A stretch of 64,000 nucleotides of DNA from Bog-756 sp049517675 (GCA_049517675.1 JBEKRV010000004.1:1-64000), one strand, 5' to 3'; shown: positions 1-8,264, counted from the stretch's first letter. The notes: generated by a model not told the origin, from the sequence alone. Numbers and translations are program-made.

Positions 1-200
1 GCGACGGTGGCGATCCCGTTGAGGGTCGACGCCGACGCCGGTGTGGCCCCGGTCACCGCCAGGGTGGCGACGGTGCCGAACGTGGTGAGCGTGGCGACCA
101 GGGCGGTCAGGCCGACCCGGGCCGTGCGGGCCCTCGGCACCCGGGTCCCTCCGGACCCGGGTGCCGAACGGCCGTCGTGGTGGTGGCGTGTGGTGTGCAT
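1..200 (-). CDS. Secreted protein, N-terminal fragment (runs off left edge)
   Basis: Only the first 66 codons are inside the window. The ATG at 200 has an AAGGAA ribosome-binding site about 10 bases upstream. The visible part is a Sec signal peptide: a basic, His-rich N-region (residues 1-28), a hydrophobic stretch (about 29-52) and a likely cleavage site after ATPASA (residue 57), then the mature start STLNGIATV. It lies 73 bases downstream of the PstS-like gene on the same strand, so the two are probably co-transcribed and both exported. The function cannot be told from this fragment. Confidence 0.7.
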   Translation of the reverse strand, partial: MHTTRHHHDGRSAPGSGGTRVPRARTARVGLTALVATLTTFGTVATLAVTGATPASASTLNGIATV

Positions 201-273
201 GGTGGATTCGTTCCTTGCTGTGTGCGAGGTCGTCTTCGGATGGTCTGCGGGTGTCGGTGCCGATCCGGGGGGA

Positions 274-1518
274 TCAGCCGTTCCCGGTGGTGGTGGTCGA
301 GCCGCAGGTCCCCTCGCCGGAGGTCAGGCTGTCGAACCCGAAGTCGTTGACGATGGTCTGCTCCGTCGACGAGCACAGGGCGGAGCCGCTCCCCGAGAAC
401 AGGCTCTCCAGCGCGGCGTCCGAAGTGAAGCCGGACAGCTTGGAGGTCGGGACGACGGTGTAGAGGTTGTAGCCGTACGAGGTCGACTGGTAGTAGGTGG
501 TGTTGACCACCTCGGTCGAGCCCGACAGTGTGTAGGGCTGACCCAGCGAGTCGATGGCGGCGAGATCGACGCCGCCGGACCGCGCCGTGTTGGACCGGTC
601 GACGGCTTCCCCGTTGGCCTGCGAGATCCAGCTCCCCGACGAGATCGGGATCACCGCGTCGTCACCCGAGGACAGCCCGGTGGCGGCCGTGTAGAAGCTG
701 TTGCCGCTGTTCTGCTGGATGTTGTTGCAGCCGGCGGCGGTGGCCGCTGCGCTGGCCTGGGCGTCGGTGATGCCGAGGGCCGTCTCCAGGTTGGAGCGGG
801 GGGTCGAGCCCGAGAGGGTCAAGCAGGCGGCGACGGTGTCCCCGTTGATGACGTCGGTCCCGGTGGACGAGGTGTAGAGCGCCTGGAGCTCGGCGGTGGT
901 CAGCGAGGCCAGGTGCCCGTCGCCCTTGTCGTAGTAGAGGACGCCGACGGCATCACGGCCGAAGGGGATGAAGGTCAGCGTGGTCCCCGACGTCTTCGGT
1001 CCACGTGCGGAACGAGCGAAGTCGATCTGGCCGGTCACGTTGACCGGAGTACCGGTGCACGACGCCGAGCTGTTCTCCCAACCGGTTCCCTGGACCGAGT
1101 CGTAGAGGGCGTTGATGCCGGCCGTGGACGAGTTCGGGCGGTCGAAGGACGGGCCGCCCAGCTTGGTGGTGATGCACCCGGGGTTGACCGTCGTGCCTCC
1201 CGACGGGCTGGCGTCGAAGGAGTCGATGGTCTTGTCGAAGGTGGCGTTCGACGAATGGATCGGCAGGTAGAACTGGGTCGTGTCGAACGAACCCGAGGTG
1301 GCACCGTTGCCCGGTGACGGCGAGGCGCCCGAGAGGCCCGCATACAGGTCTTGGGTCACGTCGGCGCCGACGCCGGCATAGGCGGTGGTGAAAGACGGGT
1401 CGGCCTGGGCCGTGGTGGTGAGCGAGGTGAGGGTGGCCACCCCCGCGGTTCCCGCAACGATGGCAACAGCGGTGTCGACGTCGGACGGACGACCCCGAGT
1501 ACCAAGGCCCCTACCCAT
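274..1518 (-). CDS. Secreted PstS-like (phosphate-type) substrate-binding protein
   Basis: About 414 residues, with an N-terminal hydrophobic signal segment (roughly residues 12-38) ending TTTAQA. The body resembles periplasmic phosphate-binding (PstS/PBP-like) proteins: FIPFGRDAVGVLYYD, then LTTAELQALYT and a late PISSGSW segment. No lipobox Cys is seen, so it is probably a free secreted protein. An ATG at 1527 is also in frame, but the AGGGA element touches it directly; the ATG at 1518 sits 9 bases from AGGGA and is preferred. No PstC, PstA or PstB gene is next to it, so transport is not implied. A second PstS-type protein, fused to Fn3 domains, lies at 34.5-36.7 kb. Confidence 0.75.
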   Translation of the reverse strand: MGRGLGTRGRPSDVDTAVAIVAGTAGVATLTSLTTTAQADPSFTTAYAGVGADVTQDLYAGLSGASPSPGNGATSGSFDTTQFYLPIHSSNATFDKTIDSFDASPSGGTTVNPGCITTKLGGPSFDRPNSSTAGINALYDSVQGTGWENSSASCTGTPVNVTGQIDFARSARGPKTSGTTLTFIPFGRDAVGVLYYDKGDGHLASLTTAELQALYTSSTGTDVINGDTVAACLTLSGSTPRSNLETALGITDAQASAAATAAGCNNIQQNSGNSFYTAATGLSSGDDAVIPISSGSWISQANGEAVDRSNTARSGGVDLAAIDSLGQPYTLSGSTEVVNTTYYQSTSYGYNLYTVVPTSKLSGFTSDAALESLFSGSGSALCSSTEQTIVNDFGFDSLTSGEGTCGSTTTTGNG

Positions 1519-1544
1519 ACCCGACATTCCCTATTGGCTTTGTA

Positions 1545-1573
1545 AAGATAAGGAACCGCACCGGTACTGTCAA
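1545..1573 (-). promoter_or_regulatory. Sigma-70-type promoter for the PstS-like gene
   Basis: On the minus strand, a perfect -35 TTGACA (1568-1573) is followed by 17 bases and a -10 TATCTT (1545-1550). Transcription would begin near 1538, giving a short leader with the AGGGA site at 1528-1532. It is the most canonical promoter I found in the window. Confidence 0.7.
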
Positions 1574-1587
1574 CCTTCGAAGGGAGA

Positions 1588-1618
1588 TTCCCCACTCCTC
1601 GCCACGCAGAGTGGGGAA
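1588..1618 (-). terminator. Hairpin between dehalogenase operon and PstS-like gene
   Basis: TTCCCCACTC at 1588-1597 pairs perfectly with GAGTGGGGAA at 1609-1618 around an 11-base loop. It follows the end of the minus-strand dehalogenase operon (stop at 1685) and precedes the PstS-like promoter, so it probably ends the upstream transcript. There is no clear U-tract, as is usual in high-GC actinobacteria. Confidence 0.5.
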
Positions 1619-1684
1619 CGCGGGCGATCGCCCGAGGGGCGGGCGCGACGTCGCTGTCGATCGTCGCCGGTCCGGGCGGTGGAT

Positions 1685-2605
1685 CTACCCGGTGGTCGAA
1701 GAGGACCGGACGAAGCCGTCGATGATCTCGACCAGCTCGTCGGGCGCGTCCTCCTGGATGAAGTGGTTCGGCCCGTGCAGCACCACGTGGTCCAGGGCGC
1801 GGGCCCCCGGGATGCGCTCCACGAATTGGGACTGGGCGCCGGCCTTGTAGGCCACGGCGTCCTCGTCGCCGAACACGGTCAGGAACGGCTTCTCCCATCG
1901 TTCCAGGTAGGCCCACGTGGACTTGGCCTGGGCCACGCCCGGATTGTCCGGCTGCAGGGGGATGAGCAGGGGGAAGCGCTTGGGCGACGCCTGGTAGGAA
2001 CCGTCGGGGAACGGCGCCTCGTAGGCCAGGAGCTCGTCGGGCGACAGGGTGCGGCTGGTCCCGCTCTGCAGGAGCCCCCCGACGGGCAGCTGGTCCACCG
2101 ACTGGCTGAAGGCCAGCCATCCCTCCATGAATGCGTTCATCCCCCGACCGGCGGGCAGTCCGGTGTTGGAGGCGATCACCCGGGCGAACCGCTCCCCGTG
2201 GACCGGCAGGAGGTTGAGGCCGGCCGTGCCTCCCCAGTCCTGGCAGAAGAGCGTGATCCGGTCCAGGTCCTCAGCCACCAGCCACTGGCCCATCCAGTCG
2301 ACGTGCCTTGCCAGCGTGTACTCGTCCGGGTCGACCGGCTTGTCCGAGCGGCCCATCCCCATGAGGTCGAGCGCCACGACCCGGTGGCCCCGGGCCGCCA
2401 GCTCCGGGATCATGTGCCGGTACAGGTAGCACCAGGTCGGGTTCCCGTGCAGCAACAGGACCGGGGCGGCATCCTGCGGTCCCTCGTCGACGAAGTGGAA
2501 GCGCAGCGGGGTCCCGTCGTCGGCCACGACCTCGCGGTAGCGCGGGTCGAACCCGTAGTCCCTAAGACCCTCGAAGCGCTCGTCCGGTGTGCGCAGGACC
2601 TCCAT
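1685..2605 (-). CDS. Haloalkane dehalogenase (alpha/beta hydrolase)
   Basis: 306 residues, the usual size for haloalkane dehalogenases, which hydrolyse carbon-halogen bonds to an alcohol and halide in the cytoplasm. The oxyanion and halide-binding motif HGNPTW is at 53-58 (Asn55). The nucleophile elbow is CQDWGG with Asp123 followed by Trp124. GDEDAV at 246-251 supplies the likely acid, and NHFIQED the base His281. An Asp nucleophile followed by Trp separates this family from ordinary esterases (Ser) and epoxide hydrolases. The dehalogenase fold is clear; the true substrate is not. It is the last gene of a four-gene minus-strand operon and starts 6 bases after the previous stop, which suggests coupled translation. 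Confidence 0.85.
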   Translation of the reverse strand: MEVLRTPDERFEGLRDYGFDPRYREVVADDGTPLRFHFVDEGPQDAAPVLLLHGNPTWCYLYRHMIPELAARGHRVVALDLMGMGRSDKPVDPDEYTLARHVDWMGQWLVAEDLDRITLFCQDWGGTAGLNLLPVHGERFARVIASNTGLPAGRGMNAFMEGWLAFSQSVDQLPVGGLLQSGTSRTLSPDELLAYEAPFPDGSYQASPKRFPLLIPLQPDNPGVAQAKSTWAYLERWEKPFLTVFGDEDAVAYKAGAQSQFVERIPGARALDHVVLHGPNHFIQEDAPDELVEIIDGFVRSSSTTG

Positions 2606-2611
2606 CGCGGT

Positions 2612-3316
2612 TCAGGCCCCCGCGGTCAGGACCGAGCCGATGAGGTCCTCGAGCAGCGGGTCGACGACCACGACGACCTGTTCCGCCACACCCTCGGTCG
2701 TGGCCAGTGCCGGGAGCGACGCTTCGTCGACCCGGTCGAAGCGCACGTCGTCCCACCTGCGACCGTCACCCAGGATCACCCCGTCCACCTCGAACCGGGC
2801 GACCGGGACGACGCCCTCGGGATCGGCCCCGGGGGCGGAGCCTTCGACGAACCTACGGACGCGCATGACGACCGGCCCGCTGCCGGCCCCGGCCGGATCG
2901 GCCACCGTCGCCGGCACGCAGCCCATCACGATCGTCGTCTCCATGCCCGCCTCCTTGTGGACGTACTGCCGTCGGAAGTCGTCGCGGTCCTGCATGGCGA
3001 AGAACGACGACCGGCTCGGGTACCGCACGATGGCGATCCGCTCCCACGCGACGTCGTCGGTGACCTGACGGATGACGTCACCGAAGAGGGGCACCGTGGC
3101 ACCCAGCTCGTCCAGGACCGCGGTCGGTGCGTAGATGTCGTCGGCCTCGCGCCCGGTGATCGTCGACACCGTCCCGTCGCCGTAGTCGGCGACCGGCTTG
3201 TACTTCATGAGGTTGAGCATCCAGACCGCGCCGTCCTCGCCGGGTGCCAGCTGCAGCCAACGGACGGCGGTCTCGGTGTCGATGGTGCCGAATGGATATT
3301 CGGGTCGGTCGGCCAC
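2612..3316 (-). CDS. DUF1330/EthD-like alpha+beta barrel protein
   Basis: 234 residues from a GTG start with GAGAGGAAG about 7 bases upstream. The segment AVWMLNLMKYKP near residue 27 and the later RIAIVRYPSRSSFFAMQ resemble the ferredoxin-like DUF1330 family, whose members often ride in catabolic operons. The second half (after about residue 140) repeats similar hydrophobic strands and may be a second copy of the fold; that is an inference. It sits third in the operon, between the SDR and the haloalkane dehalogenase. Biochemical role unknown. Confidence 0.6.
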   Translation of the reverse strand: MADRPEYPFGTIDTETAVRWLQLAPGEDGAVWMLNLMKYKPVADYGDGTVSTITGREADDIYAPTAVLDELGATVPLFGDVIRQVTDDVAWERIAIVRYPSRSSFFAMQDRDDFRRQYVHKEAGMETTIVMGCVPATVADPAGAGSGPVVMRVRRFVEGSAPGADPEGVVPVARFEVDGVILGDGRRWDDVRFDRVDEASLPALATTEGVAEQVVVVVDPLLEDLIGSVLTAGA

Positions 3317-3384
3317 GTGCGTGCTTCCTCTCGTGGGACCCCGCGGGGTCGGGTCGGTGGTGATGGGTGGGTGACGGTGGTGGG

Positions 3385-4206
3385 TCAGGCTCCCGACCCG
3401 AACTTCGGATTCCGCCCCTGTTCGAGCCGGCTGTTGCGGGCATGGACCCGGGCCCGGGTGGACTCGTGGGTCAGGATCCAGAACTGGCCGGCCCGGATCG
3501 CGTAGACGACCTCGGCGGCCAGGTCCGCGGGCGGCTTGGCCACCGTCCCCATGAACTGGGCGATCTCGTCGATCGCCACCGCGGGCGGCCGCTCGAGGGC
3601 GAGCGCGGCCGGGGCGTTGCGGGTCGCCTCGAAGATCCTGGTGTCGACCAGCTCGGGACACAGGCACGAGACACCGACCGGGGTGCCCTCGAGCTCCAGG
3701 GCCAGCGACTCGGAGAGCCCCACGACCGCGTATTTCGAGGCGTGGTACGACCCGAGGACCGGCGAGGAGGTGAGGCCCGCCTCCGACGCTGTGTTCACGA
3801 CGTGGCCCTCCCCCTGGTCGAGCATCAGTGGCACGAAGGCGCTGACGCCGTAGGCCGGGCCGAGCACGTTCACCCCGACGACCCAGTCCCAGATGCCCGG
3901 CTTGGTCTTGTAGTTGGGGGTGCCCGCCGCAACGCCGGCGTTGTTGCAGAGCAGCTGCACCGACCCGTACGCGGCCAACGCCGCGTCACGCAATCCGTTG
4001 ACCTGGTGGGAATCGGACACGTCGCACACGACGGGCGTCACCCGACCGCCGGCACCGACGATACGGCTCGCCTCCCGCTCGAGCGCCGGCTGTTCGATGT
4101 CGGCCATCACCACCGACATCCCCTCGGTCAGGAAGCGTTCGGTGAGCGCCAGGCCGATGCCCGAGGCCGCACCGGTGACCACTGCCGTCCTTCCGTCCAA
4201 CTCCAT
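3385..4206 (-). CDS. Short-chain dehydrogenase/reductase (SDR)
   Basis: 273 residues. The NAD(P)-binding TGAASGIG motif is at 11-18, the structural NNAG motif lies in LLCNNAGVA, and the catalytic Ser (VVNTASEAG) and YHASK (Tyr...Lys) motifs are intact, so this is an active classical SDR. ADIEQ after the second strand, with an acidic residue, points to NAD rather than NADP, as inference. The start ATG has GGAG about 9 bases upstream. It is second in the operon, 56 bases after the F420-type oxidoreductase and 68 bases before the DUF1330-like gene. A role oxidising an alcohol made by the dehalogenase is possible but unproven. Confidence 0.82.
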   Translation of the reverse strand: MELDGRTAVVTGAASGIGLALTERFLTEGMSVVMADIEQPALEREASRIVGAGGRVTPVVCDVSDSHQVNGLRDAALAAYGSVQLLCNNAGVAAGTPNYKTKPGIWDWVVGVNVLGPAYGVSAFVPLMLDQGEGHVVNTASEAGLTSSPVLGSYHASKYAVVGLSESLALELEGTPVGVSCLCPELVDTRIFEATRNAPAALALERPPAVAIDEIAQFMGTVAKPPADLAAEVVYAIRAGQFWILTHESTRARVHARNSRLEQGRNPKFGSGA

Positions 4207-4262
4207 CGTTGCTCCGTTCGCTCGTCGCCACCGCAGGGTGCGGCCGCTCGGTCGGTCCTGCG

Positions 4263-5132
4263 TCAGACTCGGGCGATCACCTCGTCGGCGTAGCGCGCCA
4301 GTGCGTCGCCCGGGTCCCTCCCGAAGAGGAAGGCCGGCACCACGATCCGGTCGACACCGAGCTCCGCGAGGGCGGCGGCCTCGTCGAGCGCGCCCGACCC
4401 GAACACGCCGTTCCCTCCACACGTGATCTCGATGGCCGAGGGGTCCCGGCCCGAGTCGGCGGCGCTCTCGTGCGCGACCCCGATGAGCCCGGCCAGCAAG
4501 GCGTGGTCGCCCGCCGCCGGGAAGAACCCGTCCCCGATCCGCCCGGCCCGACGGGCCGCCACCTCGGTGTGACCACCGATGTGGACCGGGACGGTCCCCC
4601 GGACCGGCTGGGGCCGGCAGATGCAGTCGGTGAACGTGGTGAACTCCCCGTGGAAGGACGCCCGGTCCTGGCTCCACAACGCCCGCATCGCCGCCACCCC
4701 GTCGTCGGTTCGCCGGCCCCGCTCGGCGAAGGGGACACCGATGGCGTCGAATTCCTCCTCGAGCCACCCGACGCCGACGCCGAGCAGCATCCTCCCGCCC
4801 GAGAGGTGGTCCAGTGTCGCCACCTCCTTGGCCAGGACCACCGGATTGCGCTGGGGCTGGATGAGGATCCCGGTGCCGAGGCGGATGGTCGAAGTGACCG
4901 AAGCCAGGTACGCCAACCACACGAGGGGGTCCGGGATGGGGTCGTCGTCCGACCCGGGCATCCGGCCCGACGCGGCGTAGGGGTAGGTCGACCCGTAGCC
5001 GGCGGGCACCACGGTGTGCTCCACCGTCCACAGCGACTCGAATCCGGCCGACTCGGCCGCCCGGGCCATGGCGACCGCCGCTCCCGGTTCCACGAACGGC
5101 CCGGTGTTGGCGAACACGATGCCGAACTTCAC
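4263..5132 (-). CDS. F420-type luciferase-like (LLM) oxidoreductase
   Basis: 289 residues from a GTG start with a strong GAGGAGGT site. The TIM-barrel landmarks of F420-dependent LLM enzymes are visible: GFESLWTVEHTVVP near 30, RLGTGILIQPQRNPVVLAKEVATLD near 85-108, then SGGRMLLGVGVGW. Such enzymes use coenzyme F420 or FMN for hydride transfer or monooxygenation; the substrate is unknown. It is the first gene of the four-gene operon and is transcribed from the region holding twin TGTCA-N7-TGACA palindromes. Confidence 0.82.
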   Translation of the reverse strand: MKFGIVFANTGPFVEPGAAVAMARAAESAGFESLWTVEHTVVPAGYGSTYPYAASGRMPGSDDDPIPDPLVWLAYLASVTSTIRLGTGILIQPQRNPVVLAKEVATLDHLSGGRMLLGVGVGWLEEEFDAIGVPFAERGRRTDDGVAAMRALWSQDRASFHGEFTTFTDCICRPQPVRGTVPVHIGGHTEVAARRAGRIGDGFFPAAGDHALLAGLIGVAHESAADSGRDPSAIEITCGGNGVFGSGALDEAAALAELGVDRIVVPAFLFGRDPGDALARYADEVIARV

Positions 5133-5301
5133 GGGGAGACCTCCTCGGTCCGGAGTGGGCGGACGGCGTCCGGGAGGCGCCCACGGCGGGACCGGTCGTG
5201 GTCGACGGCCGGACCGGGCGGGCGGCCCGCCGTGCGCCTCCGGCCGAGTTCCCCTCCTGTCGCGCTGTCGTCCATCTGCTCCGGATCCCCCCTACCACTC
5301 C

Positions 5302-5338
5302 TGTCAACGCCGATGACAACTGTCAAGGTAGCTGACAG
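5302..5338. promoter_or_regulatory. Twin palindromic operator TGTCA-N7-TGACA
   Basis: Two inverted repeats of the same form lie 19 bases apart: TGTCA (5302-5306) N7 TGACA (5314-5318), and CTGTCA (5320-5325) N7 TGACAG (5333-5338). Nineteen bases is nearly two helical turns, so two dimers could bind one DNA face, as many TetR or GntR family repressors do. The facing half-sites also form TGACA-AC-TGTCA. No regulator gene is adjacent. Confidence 0.55.
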
Positions 5339-5348
5339 AAGATAGGGT
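5320..5348 (+). promoter_or_regulatory. Possible promoter of the GST-like gene, overlapping the operator
   Basis: CTGTCA (5320-5325, 4 of 6 with TTGACA), a 17-base spacer and TAGGGT (5343-5348) form a plausible promoter. The second palindrome covers the -35 and spacer, so a bound repressor would block it. Confidence 0.4.
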
Positions 5349-5442
5349 GGGCAAGCCCCCCCGGTGGCAGGTCCACGGCGGTGGCGCCCGGCACCGCAAC
5401 CGACCGACGATCACCGGCCCGCACCGAACAGGAGACCGCACC

Positions 5443-6612
5443 ATGGACCCCTACATCCTCTACGCGATGCCCGGTTCGCTCTACTCGGGCAAGGCCCGCT
5501 CGTATCTCCGCAAGCACCGGATCGAGTACGTCGAGCGGGTCCCGGGCGACCCCCGGTACAACGACGAGGTGGTGCCCGCCATCGGCCGGTGGATCATCCC
5601 GGTGCTCCAGACCCCGGACGGCACGCTGGTCCAGGACACCGTCGACATCATCGACCTGCTCGACGCCGACGTGGACCCCGCCCGTTCGGCCTATCCGGCG
5701 ACGCCGACGCAGCGGGCCGTGGCCCATCTGCTCGAGCTCTTCGGTGGCGAGGGGCTCCTTCGGCCGGCGATGCACTACCGATGGGACTTCGACGACACCA
5801 ACCTGGCCTTCCTCTCGAAGGACTTCTCGGCCAGCCTCGCCCTCAGGGCCGACGACGAGACCCGTGACGGCGTGTTCGCCTTCTCCAGTGCCCGGATGCG
5901 CTCGGCCACCACCGCGTTCGGCGTCAGCGAGGACCTGGTGCCCGAGATCGAGCGCTCCTACGAGGAGTTCCTCGACTTGTTCGACGCCCACCTCGCCGGC
6001 TCGCCGTACCTCCTCGGCGGCCGACCGACCATCGCCGACTTCGGGTTCATGGGTCCGCTCTTCGCCCACCTGGCCCGGGACCCGTACCCGTCGGTGCTCA
6101 TGAAGCAGCGCGCCCAGCGGGTGTGGCGGTGGGTGGAGCGGATGAACGCGCCGGTGCTCGACGCCAGCGAGTACGGCGACTGCTCCGAGGACCTGTTCGC
6201 GGACGACGCCGTGCCCGACACGCTCCGGGCCCTCCTCGCCTACATCGGTGAGGAGTACCTCGACGAGGCCCTCGCCCAGGTGGTCGCGGTGGACGGCTGG
6301 CTGGCCGAGCACCCCGACGTCGCCGACGGCGAGATCGTCCTCGGCAAGCCCAACCGGAGGTTCAGCGGCACGACCACGTTCTCCTGGCGCGGCCGGCCGA
6401 TGACCGTCGCCGTGGTGCCCTACCGGCTCTACCTGCTCAAGCGGCTGCAGGACGCGGTCGCCGCCGCCCCGGACGGCCGGTCCGCCGTCAGGAGTGTCTT
6501 CGCCGCGGCCGGCCTCGACCCGCTCCTCGACGTACGGCCCCGCCGCTGGGTGGAGCGGGCGGACAACCACGAAGTCTGGGGTGAGCTGCAGGAGCCGGTG
6601 CTCCCCGACTGA
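5443..6612 (+). CDS. Glutathione S-transferase-fold protein, long form
   Basis: 389 residues. The N-terminal thioredoxin-like domain (about 1-80) has YAMPGSLYSGKARSYLRKH, IPVLQTPDG and the cis-Pro region VQDTVDIIDLLD; the helical C-terminal domain includes LLGGRPTIADFGFMGPL near 185-205. A further part of about 150 residues (after 240) follows the standard GST length. The ATG at 5443 has GGAGA 12 bases upstream. It is divergent from the dehalogenase operon across the shared palindromes. Actinobacteria usually make mycothiol rather than glutathione, so its thiol partner is unclear. Confidence 0.7.
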   Translation: MDPYILYAMPGSLYSGKARSYLRKHRIEYVERVPGDPRYNDEVVPAIGRWIIPVLQTPDGTLVQDTVDIIDLLDADVDPARSAYPATPTQRAVAHLLELFGGEGLLRPAMHYRWDFDDTNLAFLSKDFSASLALRADDETRDGVFAFSSARMRSATTAFGVSEDLVPEIERSYEEFLDLFDAHLAGSPYLLGGRPTIADFGFMGPLFAHLARDPYPSVLMKQRAQRVWRWVERMNAPVLDASEYGDCSEDLFADDAVPDTLRALLAYIGEEYLDEALAQVVAVDGWLAEHPDVADGEIVLGKPNRRFSGTTTFSWRGRPMTVAVVPYRLYLLKRLQDAVAAAPDGRSAVRSVFAAAGLDPLLDVRPRRWVERADNHEVWGELQEPVLPD

Positions 6613-6631
6613 GGCCGGCAGGCCCCACCGG

Positions 6632-7333
6632 TCAGGCCCCGCCGGTCGGGCCCGCCGCGGCCCGGAAGCGCTCGACGCGTTCCACCAGTTCGTCGGTCTG
6701 CGCCTCCGACCAGGCCACCGCGTCCCATCCGGCCAACCCGGTGCACCGTTCGAGGTGGGCCGCCACCCGCCGGTCGAGCGGGTGGGCGAACCCCAGGCGC
6801 CGCAGCGCGTCGAGCCGCACGTAGACCGGCACGACCGTCGCTTCGGCCAGTGTCGGGGCCTCGCCCCCCATCCAGGCGCGGTCCCCCACCCATTCCCCCA
6901 TCGCCGCGAGGGCGCCGGCGAGCGCGGCAGCGGACTCGGCGATCCGCTCCCTGCGTGTGCCGCAGTACACCCCGACCATGGGGGCGAACACGTTGGCGTC
7001 GATCCAGGCCATGCGGCGGCGGACCAGCAACCGCTCCCCGGGCTCCGTAGGGAGCAGGGGACGCACGGCGACGCACTCCTCCAGCCACTCGAGGATGGGC
7101 AGGGAGTCGGCCCGGTAGCGGCTCCCGATCCGCACCAGCGGGATCTCCCCTTTCGGCGAGTGGTCGACGAACTCGGCCGGCACGACGAAGCCGTGAGGCC
7201 GGGCCGCGGTAGGCGGCACCTCGACGACCTCGTGGGCGATCCCCCGCTCGGCCAGTGCGAACGACACCCGCAGCGAGTAGGGGCAGATCCAGTGGCCGAA
7301 GAGCGTGACCCCGCCGGCGGGATCCGTCGTCAA
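6632..7333 (-). CDS. Glutathione S-transferase-fold protein
   Basis: About 233 residues. The N-terminal domain carries FGHWICPYSLRVSFALAERG (Cys-Pro-Tyr-Ser at the usual thiol-binding turn) and GEIPLVRIG with YRADSLPILEWLEE, typical of omega- or zeta-like GSTs; the C-terminal helical half contains GGEAPTLAEATVVPV. No ATG or GTG fits the end of the preceding gene, but TTG at 7333 has GGGTGAGG 5-8 bases upstream and starts just 7 bases after that gene's stop, so TTG is chosen. It probably shares a transcript with the lipoprotein gene upstream. Confidence 0.7.
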   Translation of the reverse strand: MTTDPAGGVTLFGHWICPYSLRVSFALAERGIAHEVVEVPPTAARPHGFVVPAEFVDHSPKGEIPLVRIGSRYRADSLPILEWLEECVAVRPLLPTEPGERLLVRRRMAWIDANVFAPMVGVYCGTRRERIAESAAALAGALAAMGEWVGDRAWMGGEAPTLAEATVVPVYVRLDALRRLGFAHPLDRRVAAHLERCTGLAGWDAVAWSEAQTDELVERVERFRAAAGPTGGA

Positions 7334-7340
7334 CCCGACC

Positions 7341-8093
7341 TCACCCCCCGGTCTCCATCGAGTAGCTGTCGTCCAGGTTGTCCTGCAGCACCTGCGCAGG
7401 ATGGTCCGCCGTCGCAACCACCAGTGGACGGGCCAGCGTGCGGACCACGTACGTCCATCCGGGGGGCACCGTGAGCATCGACGCCAGGCCTGCGAGGTCA
7501 GCCTCGGACAACGTCGGATCCTTGATCTGGCTCCAGGTCTGCATGACCCAGCGGGTCCCGCCCGGGGCCACCAGTTCGTAGACCTGCCGTCCGGCGTCGA
7601 AGGTGAACGAGGCCTGGCGATTCACGGTATGGGGCGTGAACGGCACCTCGGCGGCAGCGATCGTCGGACCGATGTCGACCGTCGCCTCCTCGATCATGGC
7701 GATCCCCCCGAATGTCGTGACCGATTCGGCACCGTCGCGCACCTTGCTGATCGAGTCCATCAGCCAGTAGCGGGGCCCGTTGAGCTCCGCGAACAGGGCG
7801 CCGTTCTTCTTCGCGATCGCGGTGGCGTCGAGTGCGGTCCACTCGTCCTCGGGGCAGGAGTTGAGGGGATAGGTGTTGTACACCTGGGCGTACAGTCCGT
7901 CGGCTCCCAGGTGGACCAGGAGCACCTCGCAGTACCGCCGTCCCACCAGGTCGTGGGCGACGACAGTGGTCGACGCCGTAGCCGGTGCCGACGCCGCAGG
8001 ACTCCCGCACGCCGCCGCGAGGAGGAGTGCCGTCGACGCGAGGACACCCGCCTGCCTTTTCCATCTTCTGTCACAAGTGGTGCCATCAGTCAC
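7341..8093 (-). CDS. Conserved secreted protein, probable lipoprotein
   Basis: 250 residues. The hydrophobic segment VLASTALLLAAACGS (about 17-31) ends in Cys with a weak lipobox (AAAC). The rest matches, from memory, an uncharacterised secreted bacterial family with GRRYCEVLLV, VYNTYPLNSCPEDEW, NGPRYWLMDSI and a C-terminal VYELVAPGG...WVMQTWS segment. Two Cys (in RYCEV and NSCPE) could form a disulfide. The GTG start has no ribosome-binding site but a -10 TACGTT six bases upstream, consistent with a leaderless transcript. It is divergent from fhs. Function unknown. Confidence 0.68.
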   Translation of the reverse strand: MTDGTTCDRRWKRQAGVLASTALLLAAACGSPAASAPATASTTVVAHDLVGRRYCEVLLVHLGADGLYAQVYNTYPLNSCPEDEWTALDATAIAKKNGALFAELNGPRYWLMDSISKVRDGAESVTTFGGIAMIEEATVDIGPTIAAAEVPFTPHTVNRQASFTFDAGRQVYELVAPGGTRWVMQTWSQIKDPTLSEADLAGLASMLTVPPGWTYVVRTLARPLVVATADHPAQVLQDNLDDSYSMETGG

Positions 8094-8099
8094 CGGGCC

Positions 8100-8105
8100 A
8101 ACGTA
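8100..8105 (-). promoter_or_regulatory. Leaderless-type -10 element (TACGTT)
   Basis: TACGTT on the minus strand ends 6 bases before the GTG at 8093, which has no ribosome-binding site. Confidence 0.45.
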
Positions 8106-8264
8106 GCCGCCCGATCGGAGGAGTGCCCGATCACGCCGCCGACACCGCGTCCGCCGATCGGACCCCGCCCCCGGGTCCCGGTAGGACACCGGAGTCGGGC
8201 GCTCCCCCGCACTACAGTCCGGCACGGCCCGGTCCCGCACCCGACCAGGCGTGGAGAGGACGCG

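Larger units (their letters stand above)
5133..5442. other. 310-base divergent intergenic region
   Basis: No convincing gene. It separates the minus-strand LLM/dehalogenase operon from the plus-strand GST-like gene. Its notable content is two tandem palindromes (5302-5337) and a promoter-like pair overlapping the second one. The rest is GC-rich without other clear signals. Confidence 0.6.
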
